From: Bacillus sp. B1-b2 | Lineage (GTDB): Bacteria; Bacillota; Bacilli; Bacillales; Cytobacillaceae | Reading direction: 5' to 3' | Assembly (NCBI RefSeq): GCF_009183415.1 | Contig: NZ_WEHU01000011.1 | Span: 1 to 64,000 of the forward strand | DNA: 64,000 nt | Shown: positions 9,561-17,762 of the stretch, piece by piece | Position numbering within the stretch: position 1 is the first letter of the stretch | Layout of the letters: every line of letters starts with the position of its first letter | Program-made: the position numbers and the translations under genes | The notes under the pieces: generated by a model | The model's input: only the letters and a program-made list of their open reading frames with translations | Databases searched by the model: none | What the model was told of the DNA's origin: nothing

Positions 9561-10550
9561 ATGAGTTTTTTCAAGAAATTAAAAGAAAAGATGTCTCAGC
9601 AAACAAGTGCCGTTACGGAAAAATTTAAAGATGGACTTGCAAAGACAAGAAATAATTTCTCTGATAAAGTAAATGACCTAGTTTCTAGATATAGAAAAGT
9701 GGACGAAGATTTCTTTGAAGAATTAGAAGAAATTCTAATTGGAGCAGATGTAGGCTTTGAGACAGTCATGGAACTAATCGATGAATTGAAAAGTGAAGTG
9801 AAAAAAAGAAATATTCAAGATCCAAAAGAAGTTCAGGATGCTATTTCTGAAAAATTAGTGGCTATCTATCAAAACGGGGAAGAAGAATCCTCTGCTATAA
9901 ACATTCAAGAAAATGGGCTAACTGTTATCCTTTTTGTTGGAGTAAATGGTGTTGGAAAAACAACGACAATTGGTAAGCTAGCTCACAAATATAAGTCAGA
10001 GGGAAAAAACGTCTTACTAGCTGCAGGAGATACATTTCGTGCAGGTGCTATCGACCAATTAGAAGTCTGGGGAGATAGAGTAGGGGTAGACGTTATCAAG
10101 CATTCAGAAGGATCTGATCCCGCTGCTGTGATGTACGATGCTGTTCAAGCTGCAAAATCACGAAAAGCAGACATTCTACTATGCGATACAGCAGGTCGCC
10201 TTCAAAACAAAGTCAACTTAATGAAAGAGTTGGAAAAAGTTAAAAAGGTTATTGAGCGAGAAGTTCCAGGAGCACCTCATGAAGTTATTCTTGTACTTGA
10301 TGCTACAACAGGTCAAAATGCACTAGTACAGGCCAAAACATTTAAAGAAAGCACAAATGTGAGTGGGATTGTCCTAACTAAATTAGACGGAACAGCAAAG
10401 GGTGGAATAGTGCTAGCAATAAGAAATGAGCTTCATATTCCAGTTAAGTTTGTTGGTCTAGGAGAGAAAATGGATGATCTTCAAGGCTTTGATCCAGAGA
10501 AATATGTTTATGGATTGTTTTCAAACTTAGTAGAGCAGGCAGAAGACTAA
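9561..10550 (+). CDS. ftsY: FtsY, signal recognition particle receptor
   Basis: FtsY docks ribosome-SRP complexes at the membrane by forming a twin GTPase with Ffh, which is encoded about 2.2 kb downstream. The 329-residue protein has a short basic N-terminus, as in Gram-positive bacteria. It then has an N domain helical bundle and a G domain with GVNGVGKTTTIGKLA, the DTAGRLQNK G3 motif and the TKLDGTAKGG G4 region. The length matches B. subtilis FtsY (329). It is directly followed by a terminator, which ends the rnc-smc-ftsY unit. Confidence 0.97.
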   Translation: MSFFKKLKEKMSQQTSAVTEKFKDGLAKTRNNFSDKVNDLVSRYRKVDEDFFEELEEILIGADVGFETVMELIDELKSEVKKRNIQDPKEVQDAISEKLVAIYQNGEEESSAINIQENGLTVILFVGVNGVGKTTTIGKLAHKYKSEGKNVLLAAGDTFRAGAIDQLEVWGDRVGVDVIKHSEGSDPAAVMYDAVQAAKSRKADILLCDTAGRLQNKVNLMKELEKVKKVIEREVPGAPHEVILVLDATTGQNALVQAKTFKESTNVSGIVLTKLDGTAKGGIVLAIRNELHIPVKFVGLGEKMDDLQGFDPEKYVYGLFSNLVEQAED

Positions 10551-10558
10551 AAAGGAAA

Positions 10559-10597
10559 AAGTATCTCTGAGTACGAAACTCTGGGATGCTTTTTTTG
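10559..10597 (+). terminator. Terminator after ftsY
   Basis: Stem of about 14 bp with two G-U pairs and one mismatch between 10559-10572 and 10578-10591, followed by seven T residues (10590-10596). It separates ftsY from the accessory insert. Confidence 0.8.
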
Positions 10598-10848
10598 TTA
10601 ACAAATATGTGGGTTGACAAATATAAAAAAATGCTATTAAGCTAAAAATAGTTCTATCCTCAAATCCTTCCCTGTATTTTTCTCTTTTATTAGCTACTCC
10701 ACTTTTTTACTAAAACCTAATAAAACTCAGTATACTTAAAAAATTCGTCAAAAGTTCAAATGAATATATTCGTTGCAATCCATTTCATAATAAAAGGATT
10801 TTAGGGATAGAACCGTTAAAGAAATGACCAATGGATAGGAGGAATTCT

Positions 10849-11511
10849 ATGGAATTTGAAGAAGAATACCAAGCTTTTTTTAATACTCACTTGCAGGCGA
10901 GAACTGGTGAACGTCTGCGTCGCTTAAAAGAAGGTCATAGTCAGGCTGAAATGTTGTTTTTGAAGCAAGTATGGTGGCCTTTATTTCACCATTTCAAGTA
11001 TGTCCATCCGGAATATGAAGTCGATGATTTCAAAGATGGAAAAAGATATTTAGATTTTGCTTATATTCGGCCCACGATACGAATTTGCTTTGAGGTCGAT
11101 GGGTATGGTCCACACCTAAAGAACGTAAGTAGATGGCAATTCTCCGACAATCTGGAACGTCAAAATCAGTTGGTGATTGACGGATGGACGGTTATTCGCT
11201 TTTCTTATGATCAAGTGAAGGAGCAGCCTCGTAGATGTCAACAGATTGTACAGCAAGTAATAGGGCAATGCCTTAGTGATGAACTGGACCAGATTTCTTT
11301 GACTTTTATAGAAAAGGAAGTGCTACGGTTAGCTATACAAAAAGGAGAAGTCATATCCCCTAAAGAAGTAGAGCGGTATTTGAAGCTAAGCGACAAGACA
11401 GTAAAAAAAGTACTTTCTCAACTAGTCGATAAAAAGATGTTAATTCCCGCATCCGGTATCAAGAGGGTCCGCGCTTATCGGTTGGGTAATCAGATTAAGC
11501 ACCCAAGGTAA
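10849..11511 (+). CDS. DUF559/Vsr-like endonuclease-fold protein with C-terminal winged helix
   Basis: A 220-residue protein. Residues 31-125 look like a DUF559/Vsr-like PD-(D/E)xK fold: SQAE with Glu34, YLDFAY with Asp69, and FEVDGYGPH with Glu82 and Asp84, then D100-x3-R104 and GWTVIRFSYDQV. Residues about 150-210 contain a helix-turn-helix (ISPKEVERYLKLSDKTVKKVLSQLV), so DNA binding is likely. The strong AGGAGG ribosome binding site fixes ATG 10849 rather than the in-frame ATG at 10831. The gene sits alone between ftsY and ylxM, which are close neighbours in B. subtilis, and is followed at once by a repeat element. Base composition looks richer in G and C than its neighbours. Its substrate is unknown; it could be a repair, defence or mobile-element nuclease. 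Confidence 0.8.
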   Translation: MEFEEEYQAFFNTHLQARTGERLRRLKEGHSQAEMLFLKQVWWPLFHHFKYVHPEYEVDDFKDGKRYLDFAYIRPTIRICFEVDGYGPHLKNVSRWQFSDNLERQNQLVIDGWTVIRFSYDQVKEQPRRCQQIVQQVIGQCLSDELDQISLTFIEKEVLRLAIQKGEVISPKEVERYLKLSDKTVKKVLSQLVDKKMLIPASGIKRVRAYRLGNQIKHPR

Positions 11512-11513
11512 AT

Positions 11514-11698
11514 AGCCGGAGAAAATTCCCTTATTTAGTTTTTGAGATAAAAAATAGCTCAAATAGACGGAGGAATTCCGCCTATTGCCGTGAAAAACAT
11601 GAAATTCGAGGGTATTGCTATGTATAACCGGAAAAATTCCTCTTATTATACCCAAAAAAAAGGTTCTTCTGCTGTTAGTCGGAAAATCTCCGCTTATT
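11514..11698 (+). repeat. Four-unit dispersed intergenic repeat, copy B
   Basis: Units at 11514-11535, 11561-11585, 11625-11646 and 11677-11698 match the units of copy A (500-682) in sequence, order, orientation and spacing (about 47, 64 and 52 bp between starts here). Unit 2 is itself an inverted repeat (ATAGACGGAGGAATTCCGCC region). The element begins 3 bp after the stop codon of the DUF559-like gene. No known family name can be given. Confidence 0.75.
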
Positions 11699-11867
11699 TA
11701 ACTTTGTTTATTACTTAACGTGCTTATATCCACACTTGTAGGAAAGAAGACGAAGAAATAATAGTAAATCTAGTAATTTTTCAGAAATTAGGGTAAGTTT
11801 ATTGGAGCACTAGGTTCAGATTATTTAATGAAAAGGAATGGTTATGATGCTGCTTTTCGGTTATTCC

Positions 11868-12272
11868 CCGCATTTCGATTGTCCAGCTCCAGCGCCAATG
11901 GTCTAGCAAAACTTCCGGGTGTCTTCCCTACGACAAGTCAACATCAAATCGCTAACGCTCTTTGTGTTTCCTATATCTCAGTCAGACCCCCTCCAGTTTG
12001 TACGACCATAAACAGGCGCCTCCGCATTTCAGATTTGTCTAGCTCCGGGCACCCAGGGGCTGATGGGCTTCACAATAGTTTCCTACGATAAGTCAACATC
12101 AGCTCGCTAACGCTCCCTGTGTTTCCTACGATAAGTCAACATCAGCTCGCTAACGCTCCCTGTGTTTCCTACGATAAGTCAACATCAGCTCGCTAACGCT
12201 CCCTGTGTTTCCTATATCTTAGAAACTCTTGCTCCACCCCACACGCCCCTAAACGGGTACCCTCCGCATTTC
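11868..12272. repeat. GC-richer direct repeat with internal 43-bp tandem triplication
   Basis: Three CCGCATTTC blocks start at 11868, 12022 and 12264 and bound two copies of a module. Both modules hold TTGTC(T/C)AGCTCC, then CCTACGA(C/T)AAGTCAACATCA, TCGCTAACGCTC and TGTGTTTCCTATATCT in the same order. The second module carries three exact tandem copies of a 43-bp unit (12078-12206), which explains its extra length. Short ORFs across it are judged non-coding. Dispersed repeats with similar AGCTCC and GTCAACATCA segments are familiar from Bacillaceae intergenic DNA, but no transposase is present. Confidence 0.8.
12078..12206. repeat. 43-bp tandem repeat, three copies
   Basis: The unit starting GTTTCCTACGATAAGTCAAC and ending near CGCTCCCTGT begins at 12078, 12121 and 12164 without mismatch. 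There are no variable spacers, so it is not a CRISPR array. Copy number is likely to vary between strains. Confidence 0.9.
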
Positions 12273-12292
12273 AGAATTGTAAAGTTATTTTC

Positions 12293-12321
12293 TTGACATC
12301 TTTTTTGGTGGTGTGTACAAT
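12293..12321 (+). promoter_or_regulatory. Sigma-A promoter of ylxM-ffh
   Basis: TTGACA (12293-12298), a 17-bp spacer, and TACAAT (12316-12321). It lies 44 bp before the ylxM start and just after the direct repeat, so the SRP genes keep their own promoter despite the upstream insertion. Confidence 0.85.
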
Positions 12322-12364
12322 AGTTGTTGTAAAGGCTTTTGACTTAACACGGGGGTATTATTCG

Positions 12365-12697
12365 ATGCTTGAAAAAACAACGAGAATGAATTATTTATAT
12401 GATTTCTATCAGTCGTTGTTGACACCAAAGCAACGAAGCTATATGTCTCTTTACTATTTGGATGATTACTCTCTAGGAGAGATTGCTGCTGAGTATAATG
12501 TGAGCCGACAAGCAGTGTATGACAACATTAAACGTACAGAAACAATGCTTGAGGAGTATGAGAATAAGTTATTGCTACTTCAGAAATTTCAGGAACGTCA
12601 AGTTCTTTTTGAAAAGATGAAAAAAATGCTAGAACATGATACCTTATCTATATCTGCATTGCATGAAGCAGTGAAGGAACTAGAGAAATTAGATTAA
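12365..12697 (+). CDS. ylxM: YlxM, helix-turn-helix partner of SRP
   Basis: A 110-residue protein starting [19 protein letters not shown] with a sigma-70 region-4-like helix-turn-helix ([22 protein letters not shown]). YlxM proteins are encoded next to ffh in Firmicutes. In streptococci the homologue binds SRP components and modulates Ffh/FtsY GTPase activity. ATG 12365 is chosen because the open frame upstream overlaps the promoter and because a GGGGG ribosome binding site precedes it. It ends 12 bp before ffh. Confidence 0.92.
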   Translation: MLEKTTRMNYLYDFYQSLLTPKQRSYMSLYYLDDYSLGEIAAEYNVSRQAVYDNIKRTETMLEEYENKLLLLQKFQERQVLFEKMKKMLEHDTLSISALHEAVKELEKLD

Positions 12698-12709
12698 GGA
12701 GGCTGACGT

Positions 12710-14062
12710 ATGGCATTTGAAGGATTAGCTGACCGACTGCAGAATACGATGCAAAAGATTCGCGGAAAAGGGAAAGTCAATGAAGCGGATGTAAAAGAAA
12801 TGATGCGTGAAGTTCGTCTTGCACTCTTAGAGGCAGACGTTAACTTTAAAGTCGTAAAAGATTTTGTGAAAAAAGTTAGTGAACGTGCAGTTGGACAGGA
12901 AGTGCTTAAAAGTTTAACTCCAGGACAACAAGTTATAAAAGTAGTTAAAGAAGAATTAACCGAATTAATGGGTGGAGAGCAAAGTAAAATTGGTGTTGCG
13001 AAGCGTCCTCCAACTGTTATTATGATGGTTGGTTTGCAAGGTGCAGGGAAAACCACTACGACAGGTAAACTTGCTAATTTCTTGCGTAAAAAGCATAATC
13101 GTAATCCATTATTAGTTGCTGCGGATATTTACCGTCCTGCTGCTATTAAGCAATTACAAACATTAGGAAAGCAACTTGATTTTCCAGTGTTTTCTCTTGG
13201 CGATCAAGTAAGTCCAGTAGAAATTGCAAAGCAAGCAATTGAAAAAGCAAAAGAAGATCATCATGACTATGTATTAATAGATACAGCTGGTCGTCTTCAT
13301 GTTGATGAAGCATTAATGGATGAATTAAAACAAATTAAAGAATTGGCTAACCCAGAAGAAATTCTTCTAGTAGTGGATTCTATGACAGGACAAGATGCTG
13401 TTAACGTTGCTGGAAGCTTTAATGAACAACTTGGACTTACTGGGGTTGTACTAACTAAGCTTGATGGTGATACACGCGGTGGTGCTGCACTGTCTATTCG
13501 CTCTGTAACCAATACACCTATTAAATTTGTAGGTATGGGTGAAAAGATGGACGCACTTGAGACGTTCCATCCTGAACGCATGGCTTCTAGAATTCTTGGT
13601 ATGGGTGATGTGTTAAGTTTAATTGAAAAAGCACAAATAAATGTAGATGAAGAAAAAGCAAAAGAGCTTGAGAAGAAAATGAAAACAAATTCTTTCACGC
13701 TTGATGATTTTCTTGATTCCTTAAGCCAAGTTAAAAGTATGGGACCATTGGATGAATTACTTAAAATGATGCCAGGTGCTAATAAGATTAAAGGCCTAAA
13801 CAACATGACAGTGGATGAAAAGCAAATTGCCCATGTAGAAGCAATTATTAAATCCATGACAAAAAAAGAAAAAGAAACACCAGAAATCATTAATGCGAGT
13901 AGAAGAAAAAGGATTGCTAAAGGAAGCGGAAGAACCGTTCCGGAAGTAAATAGACTTTTAAAGCAATTTGATGATATGAGAAAAATGATGAAACAAATGA
14001 CCGGAATGGGTCAAAATGGTAAGAAAAAAGGAAAATTCAAGTTGCCATTTAGCCCGTTTTAA
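12710..14062 (+). CDS. ffh: Ffh, signal recognition particle GTPase
   Basis: Ffh binds scRNA and signal sequences at the ribosome and delivers nascent chains to FtsY. The 450-residue protein has an N domain, a G domain with GLQGAGKTTTTGKLA (about 105-119), DTAGRLHVD and TKLDGDTRGGAAL. The C-terminal M domain is rich in methionine (MRKMMKQMTGMGQ) and basic residues that bind SRP RNA. AAGGAGG lies 9 bp before ATG 12710, right after the ylxM stop. Length fits B. subtilis Ffh (446). Confidence 0.98.
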   Translation: MAFEGLADRLQNTMQKIRGKGKVNEADVKEMMREVRLALLEADVNFKVVKDFVKKVSERAVGQEVLKSLTPGQQVIKVVKEELTELMGGEQSKIGVAKRPPTVIMMVGLQGAGKTTTTGKLANFLRKKHNRNPLLVAADIYRPAAIKQLQTLGKQLDFPVFSLGDQVSPVEIAKQAIEKAKEDHHDYVLIDTAGRLHVDEALMDELKQIKELANPEEILLVVDSMTGQDAVNVAGSFNEQLGLTGVVLTKLDGDTRGGAALSIRSVTNTPIKFVGMGEKMDALETFHPERMASRILGMGDVLSLIEKAQINVDEEKAKELEKKMKTNSFTLDDFLDSLSQVKSMGPLDELLKMMPGANKIKGLNNMTVDEKQIAHVEAIIKSMTKKEKETPEIINASRRKRIAKGSGRTVPEVNRLLKQFDDMRKMMKQMTGMGQNGKKKGKFKLPFSPF

Positions 14063-14108
14063 CGGGAAAACTAGTGGTAATGATAGATTTTTAACACTGA
14101 CAAGAAAA

Positions 14109-14143
14109 AACACTTTACAAAGTGTTGGAGTATCTGATAATAT
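14109..14143 (+). promoter_or_regulatory. Candidate rpsP promoter overlapped by an 18-bp palindrome
   Basis: AACACTTTACAAAGTGTT (14109-14126) is an 8-bp perfect inverted repeat with a 2-bp centre. Inside it, TTTACA (14114-14119) could be a -35, with TAATAT (14138-14143) as -10 at an 18-bp spacing. A protein bound at the palindrome would block this promoter. No known regulator site was recognised; it could also be a small hairpin after ffh. Confidence 0.5.
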
Positions 14144-14181
14144 ACTATCTTGTGTGAAACTATTCGGAGGTGCAATATTAA

Positions 14182-14454
14182 ATGGCAGTAAAAATTCGTT
14201 TAAAACGTATGGGAGCAAAAAAATCTCCTTTTTATCGTATCGTAGTAGCAGATTCTCGTTCACCACGTGATGGACGTTTCATTGAAACAGTAGGAACTTA
14301 CAATCCAGTAACTCAACCTGCTATCGTTGAAATCAACGAAGAGAAAGCTCTACAATGGTTACAAAATGGTGCAAAACCATCTGATACAGTTCGTAACCTA
14401 TTCTCTAACCAAGGTATTATGGAGAAATTCCACAATATCAAAAACGCTAAGTAA
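14182..14454 (+). CDS. rpsP: 30S ribosomal protein S16 (bS16)
   Basis: A 90-residue basic protein starting [26 protein letters not shown], the S16 signature, with [13 protein letters not shown]. It binds 16S rRNA early in 30S assembly. A GGAGGTG ribosome binding site precedes ATG 14182. It forms a tight group with khpA (12 bp) and lies upstream of rimM-trmD, the usual Bacillus order in which ribosome assembly and tRNA modification genes are grouped. Confidence 0.98.
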   Translation: MAVKIRLKRMGAKKSPFYRIVVADSRSPRDGRFIETVGTYNPVTQPAIVEINEEKALQWLQNGAKPSDTVRNLFSNQGIMEKFHNIKNAK

Positions 14455-14466
14455 TTTTCTGGGACA

Positions 14467-14697
14467 ATGAAAGAGCTAATAGAAACGATTGTTAAGCCCC
14501 TTGTTGATTTTCCAGATGAAGTTATAGTAAATGTAACAGAAGAGGATAATCGAATTACTTACTTGCTTTCTGTCAACGAGAGTGACATAGGAAAGGTAAT
14601 CGGGAAGCAAGGGCGAGTTGCCAAAGCAATTCGAACGATTGTTTATGCAGCAGGATCATTACAACAAAAGAAAATTATAGTCGAGATTAAAGACTAA
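14467..14697 (+). CDS. khpA: KhpA, KH-domain RNA-binding protein
   Basis: A 76-residue single KH domain with the GxxG loop in DIGKVIGKQGRVAKAIRTIV (about residues 39-58). KhpA (YlqC) pairs with KhpB/Jag as an RNA chaperone that affects cell elongation and division genes in Gram-positive bacteria. Its place between rpsP and ylqD-rimM is conserved. The ribosome binding site is weak (CTGGGA), suggesting coupling to rpsP translation. Confidence 0.95.
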   Translation: MKELIETIVKPLVDFPDEVIVNVTEEDNRITYLLSVNESDIGKVIGKQGRVAKAIRTIVYAAGSLQQKKIIVEIKD

Positions 14698-14730
14698 AAA
14701 AGGAGGAGGGGGAACCTTCCTCCTTTTATT
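14698..14730 (+). terminator. Terminator after khpA
   Basis: Stem AAAAGGAGGA (14698-14707) with TCCTCCTTTT (14718-14727), loop of about 10 nt, T-rich 3' arm. It may be partial, since ylqD-rimM-trmD follow in the same direction after 140 bp. Confidence 0.7.
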
Positions 14731-14838
14731 ATTATAAGTGGAATTAAAATAAGTAGAGTGAAAAGACTAACTTCTGTAGAATTAGTGTTATAACTGGTAT
14801 ATATAAGGTACAAGTGGAAAATAGTTAGGAGGAATTCA

Positions 14839-15216
14839 ATGAAAATTCTTCAGTCTATTACAGTGAACCAAGTGTTAACAGAGCAGAAAAAGACATCACT
14901 TGCAAAAGAATACCAGGAAGAAATTTGGTTGCTAGAGAGAGAAATTCAACAACTGCAATTTGAAGAAAAGAAACAACTCAGAAATCATTCTTCTCCTACG
15001 GAAATACAAAAGAAATTCCAAAGAGAAGTTCATAATAGAATAGAAAAGAGAAAAACAATAGAGTTTCAATTAGAGCAGTTACACATACTACCAATAGGGA
15101 CCGAGATAAAAGATCATGAAGTATTAGCCGTTCTAGATATCCAAGTTGGAGATAAATGGGAACAGCCTAATAAATCCATCCTTATTAAAGATGGAATCAT
15201 TGTCGAAATTCGATAG
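14839..15216 (+). CDS. ylqD: YlqD family protein of unknown function
   Basis: A 125-residue protein resembling B. subtilis YlqD in position and size. Residues about 20-85 are predicted coiled coil ([24 protein letters not shown] to [15 protein letters not shown] region), followed by a small beta-rich C-terminus ([22 protein letters not shown]). No catalytic motif is visible and no function is known. AGGAGG precedes ATG 14839. It ends 11 bp before rimM; the conserved neighbours suggest, but do not show, a ribosome-related role. Confidence 0.85.
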   Translation: MKILQSITVNQVLTEQKKTSLAKEYQEEIWLLEREIQQLQFEEKKQLRNHSSPTEIQKKFQREVHNRIEKRKTIEFQLEQLHILPIGTEIKDHEVLAVLDIQVGDKWEQPNKSILIKDGIIVEIR

Positions 15217-15227
15217 AGGTGAAAAAA

Positions 15228-15746
15228 ATGGAAAAATGGTTTAATGTCGGAAAAGTGGTAAACACGCATGGTGTGAGAGGAGAAATAAGAGTTATTTCTC
15301 GTACAGATTTTCCAGAAGAGCGATATAAGGTAGGAAATAGTATTTACTTTTTTCAAAACGAGCAAGTTACTACACCATTAGAATTAAAAGTAAAAACGCA
15401 TAGAGTACATAAAAATTTCAATCTCCTTACTTTTGATCAATATGATAATGTAAATGACATAGAATTTATGAAGGGTGGCCTTTTAAAGGTACCAGAGAGT
15501 TTTCTTGGTGAGCTTCAAGAAAATGAATATTATTTCCATGAAATTATTGGCTGTAAAGTGATAACAGTTGAAGGAGATGAGCTTGGTGTGATTACAGAAA
15601 TTCTTACACCAGGTGCTAACGATGTTTGGGTAGCTAAAGGAAAAGGTGGAAAAGAATTATTAATTCCATATATAGAAGATGTCGTAATGAAAGTTGATGT
15701 AAAGGAAAAAATCGTAGTAATTGAGCTGATGGAAGGACTGTTTTAA
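15228..15746 (+). CDS. rimM: RimM, 16S rRNA maturation factor
   Basis: RimM assists folding of the 30S head domain around S19. The 172-residue protein has the N-terminal RimM barrel ([21 protein letters not shown]) and a PRC-barrel domain ([20 protein letters not shown] to [18 protein letters not shown]). ATG 15228 is chosen because GAGGTG lies 6 bp before it; a GTG three codons upstream lies within that ribosome binding site. It stops 4 bp before trmD, indicating coupled translation. Confidence 0.95.
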   Translation: MEKWFNVGKVVNTHGVRGEIRVISRTDFPEERYKVGNSIYFFQNEQVTTPLELKVKTHRVHKNFNLLTFDQYDNVNDIEFMKGGLLKVPESFLGELQENEYYFHEIIGCKVITVEGDELGVITEILTPGANDVWVAKGKGGKELLIPYIEDVVMKVDVKEKIVVIELMEGLF

Positions 15747-15750
15747 ACGG

Positions 15751-16494
15751 ATGAAAATAGATGTATTGACTCTTTTTCCAGAAATGTTTGAAGGTGTATT
15801 ACATAGTTCTATCTTAAAGAAAGCGAAAGAAGCCCAAAAGGTATCCTATGGTGTGGTAAACTTTCGTGATTATGCAGATAATAAGCATCAGACAGTAGAT
15901 GATTATCCGTATGGTGGTGGAGCAGGAATGGTGTTGAAGCCACAACCTATTTTTGATGCTGTAGCAGATTTAAAGACAAAGAACGAGACATCTCCAAGAG
16001 TAGTCTTAATGTGTCCGCAAGGGGAGAGATACTCTCAGAAAAAAGCGGAAGAATTAGCTAAAGAAGAGCATTTAATTTTCATCTGTGGGCATTATGAAGG
16101 GTATGACGAAAGAATCAGAGAGCATTTAGTGACAGATGAAATCTCGATAGGCGATTATGTGCTAACTGGCGGAGAATTAGGAGCAATGGTAGTGATTGAT
16201 AGTGTTGTGAGGTTACTACCTGGAGTACTAGGAAAAGAAGCCTCTCATGTTAATGATTCCTTTAGTACTGGACTTCTAGAACATCCTCACTATACAAGGC
16301 CAGCAGATTTTAGAGGGATGAGAGTTCCTGATACACTATTATCTGGGAATCATGCTCATATAGATGAATGGAGAGAAAAAGAATCTTTTCGAAGAACTGT
16401 TGAGAGACGTCCGGATCTGCTGGAGGGATATCCATTAACAGAAAAGCAAAAGATTCTAGTAAGTCAACTAAAGAATCAACATCACCCTAGTTAA
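15751..16494 (+). CDS. trmD: TrmD, tRNA (guanine-N1-)-methyltransferase
   Basis: TrmD methylates G37 of tRNAs read next to the anticodon, preventing +1 frameshifts. The 247-residue SPOUT enzyme shows [39 protein letters not shown] and the trefoil-knot SAM site [20 protein letters not shown]. The length is typical. It begins 4 bp after rimM, and the next gene is rplS behind its own leader. Confidence 0.98.
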   Translation: MKIDVLTLFPEMFEGVLHSSILKKAKEAQKVSYGVVNFRDYADNKHQTVDDYPYGGGAGMVLKPQPIFDAVADLKTKNETSPRVVLMCPQGERYSQKKAEELAKEEHLIFICGHYEGYDERIREHLVTDEISIGDYVLTGGELGAMVVIDSVVRLLPGVLGKEASHVNDSFSTGLLEHPHYTRPADFRGMRVPDTLLSGNHAHIDEWREKESFRRTVERRPDLLEGYPLTEKQKILVSQLKNQHHPS

Positions 16495-16568
16495 AATATA
16501 AGAGAGTACAATATTTTCTATGAAAATAGATAAATGCTATTGAAGTTATTTGTACTATATGATAAGAT

Positions 16569-16683
16569 AACACTTGTGACTTAAGGCAGATACTTCTGTT
16601 TATAAGTCCGTATAACGATGTTCCGCTGCAAGTGTTCTCTAAATATGAGTGCAAGAGCGTCTGTTTGGAAGGAGTTGAAAACG
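16569..16683 (+). promoter_or_regulatory. L19 (rplS) ribosomal protein leader RNA
   Basis: An outer stem AACACTTG (16569-16576) pairs perfectly with CAAGTGTT (16629-16636). Within it, GACTTA (16578-16583) pairs with TAAGTC (16603-16608), and a further CAGA/TCTG hairpin lies inside. Position directly before rplS and the nested layout fit the L19 leader family of low-GC Gram-positive bacteria, believed to mediate autoregulation by L19. A promoter probably lies near 16540-16568 (TTGAAG, TATGAT and TAAGAT elements), but the exact pair is unclear. Confidence 0.7.
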
Positions 16684-17028
16684 ATGCAAAATATTATTGA
16701 AGAAATTACAAAAGATCAACTTCGTTCTGATCTTCCTGCGTTCCGTCCTGGTGACACTGTACGTGTACACGTTAAAGTTGTTGAGGGTACTCGTGAGCGT
16801 ATTCAGGTATACGAAGGTGTTGTAATTAAGCGTCGTGGTGGTGGAGTTAGCGAAACTTTCACAGTTCGTAAAGTTTCTTACGGAGTAGGCGTTGAGCGTG
16901 CTTTCCCAGTTCACACACCAAAAATTGCGAAGCTTGAAGTAATCCGTCGCGGTAAAGTACGCCGTGCGAAACTTTACTACCTACGTAACCTACGTGGTAA
17001 AAAAGCTCGTATTAAAGAAATTCGATAA
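16684..17028 (+). CDS. rplS: 50S ribosomal protein L19 (bL19)
   Basis: A 114-residue protein starting [32 protein letters not shown], a clear L19, with [19 protein letters not shown] and the basic C-terminus KARIKEIR. It sits at the 30S-50S interface near the factor site. ATG 16684 follows GGAAGGAG. In-frame upstream codons are rejected because they overlap the structured leader. Codon use is visibly ribosomal (CGT, GGT rich). Confidence 0.98.
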   Translation: MQNIIEEITKDQLRSDLPAFRPGDTVRVHVKVVEGTRERIQVYEGVVIKRRGGGVSETFTVRKVSYGVGVERAFPVHTPKIAKLEVIRRGKVRRAKLYYLRNLRGKKARIKEIR

Positions 17029-17036
17029 ATGTTACC

Positions 17037-17071
17037 AAAAAAGAGCCTGTTCTTGTAACAAGCTCTTTTTT
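17037..17071 (+). terminator. Terminator after rplS
   Basis: Stem AAAAAAGAGC / GCTCTTTTTT with an inner TGTT/AACA extension around a short loop, ending in a T run. It lies 8 bp after the rplS stop. Confidence 0.9.
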
Positions 17072-17195
17072 ATTACCATACATAAGATCACTGTTCCATA
17101 AAGGATAATCCACTCTCATATTTTACTTCCCCTTGAATATTCGCTACAATAAACAAGATATACAAGCTCATTTTTTATAAGGATTGGTGAATGAT

Positions 17196-17738
17196 ATGGC
17201 AAAGAAAAATAAAAAGAAAAATGAACTTTGGGAATGGAGTAAAGCGATCTTAGTTGCAGTTTTGCTTGCATTTGTTATTCGGACTGTTTTATTTGCTCCT
17301 ATAGTAGTAGATGGAGAATCTATGCAATCAACATTATTGGACCATGATAGAATGATTGTTAATAAAATTAATTATAAAGTAGCAGATCCAAAAAGATTTG
17401 ATATTGTGGTCTTTCATGCGCCAGAAGGAAAAGATTATATTAAGCGAGTAATCGGTTTACCTGGCGAGACAGTAGAATACAAAAATGATGTTTTATATAT
17501 TAATGGAAAAGCTTATGATGAACCATATTTAGATACTAATAAAGAAGAAGTGGCTGGTCCATTAACGGGAGACTTCACTGCAACGGTTCCAGATGGCGAG
17601 CTTTTTGTTATGGGAGATAATCGACGTAATAGTAGAGACAGTCGCGACCCAAGTGTTGGAACAGTAAGCTTTGAAAAAATTATTGGGACAACTAGTGTTG
17701 TTTATTGGCCGTTATCAGAAGCAAAAATTGTAGAGTAA
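17196..17738 (+). CDS. lepB: Type I signal peptidase
   Basis: The enzyme cleaves signal peptides of exported proteins at the outer face of the membrane. The 180-residue protein has a basic N-terminus, one membrane segment (about 17-36), the catalytic serine in VVDGESM (Ser42), the catalytic lysine in KDYIKRVIGLPGE (Lys83) and GDNRRNSRDSR near the C-terminus. This is a SipS-type enzyme. ATG 17196 with GGTG 6 bp upstream is preferred; GTG 17187 and TTG 17184 in frame are possible. B. subtilis has no sip gene at this site. It ends 24 bp before rbgA. Confidence 0.93.
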   Translation: MAKKNKKKNELWEWSKAILVAVLLAFVIRTVLFAPIVVDGESMQSTLLDHDRMIVNKINYKVADPKRFDIVVFHAPEGKDYIKRVIGLPGETVEYKNDVLYINGKAYDEPYLDTNKEEVAGPLTGDFTATVPDGELFVMGDNRRNSRDSRDPSVGTVSFEKIIGTTSVVYWPLSEAKIVE

Positions 17739-17762
17739 TGGAAAGAATTAGAGGTGTTTTAA

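Noticed and set aside
11828-12091. 87-codon ORF across the GC-rich repeat
   Set aside because: It has no ribosome binding site and is made of repeat blocks seen again downstream; it is not coding.
12078-12206. CRISPR array
   Set aside because: The three 43-bp units are directly adjacent, with no spacers between them and no cas genes nearby.
13297-13890. Long minus-strand ORF opposite ffh
   Set aside because: It is a shadow of ffh caused by codon bias, with low-complexity Ser/Phe content and no ribosome binding site.
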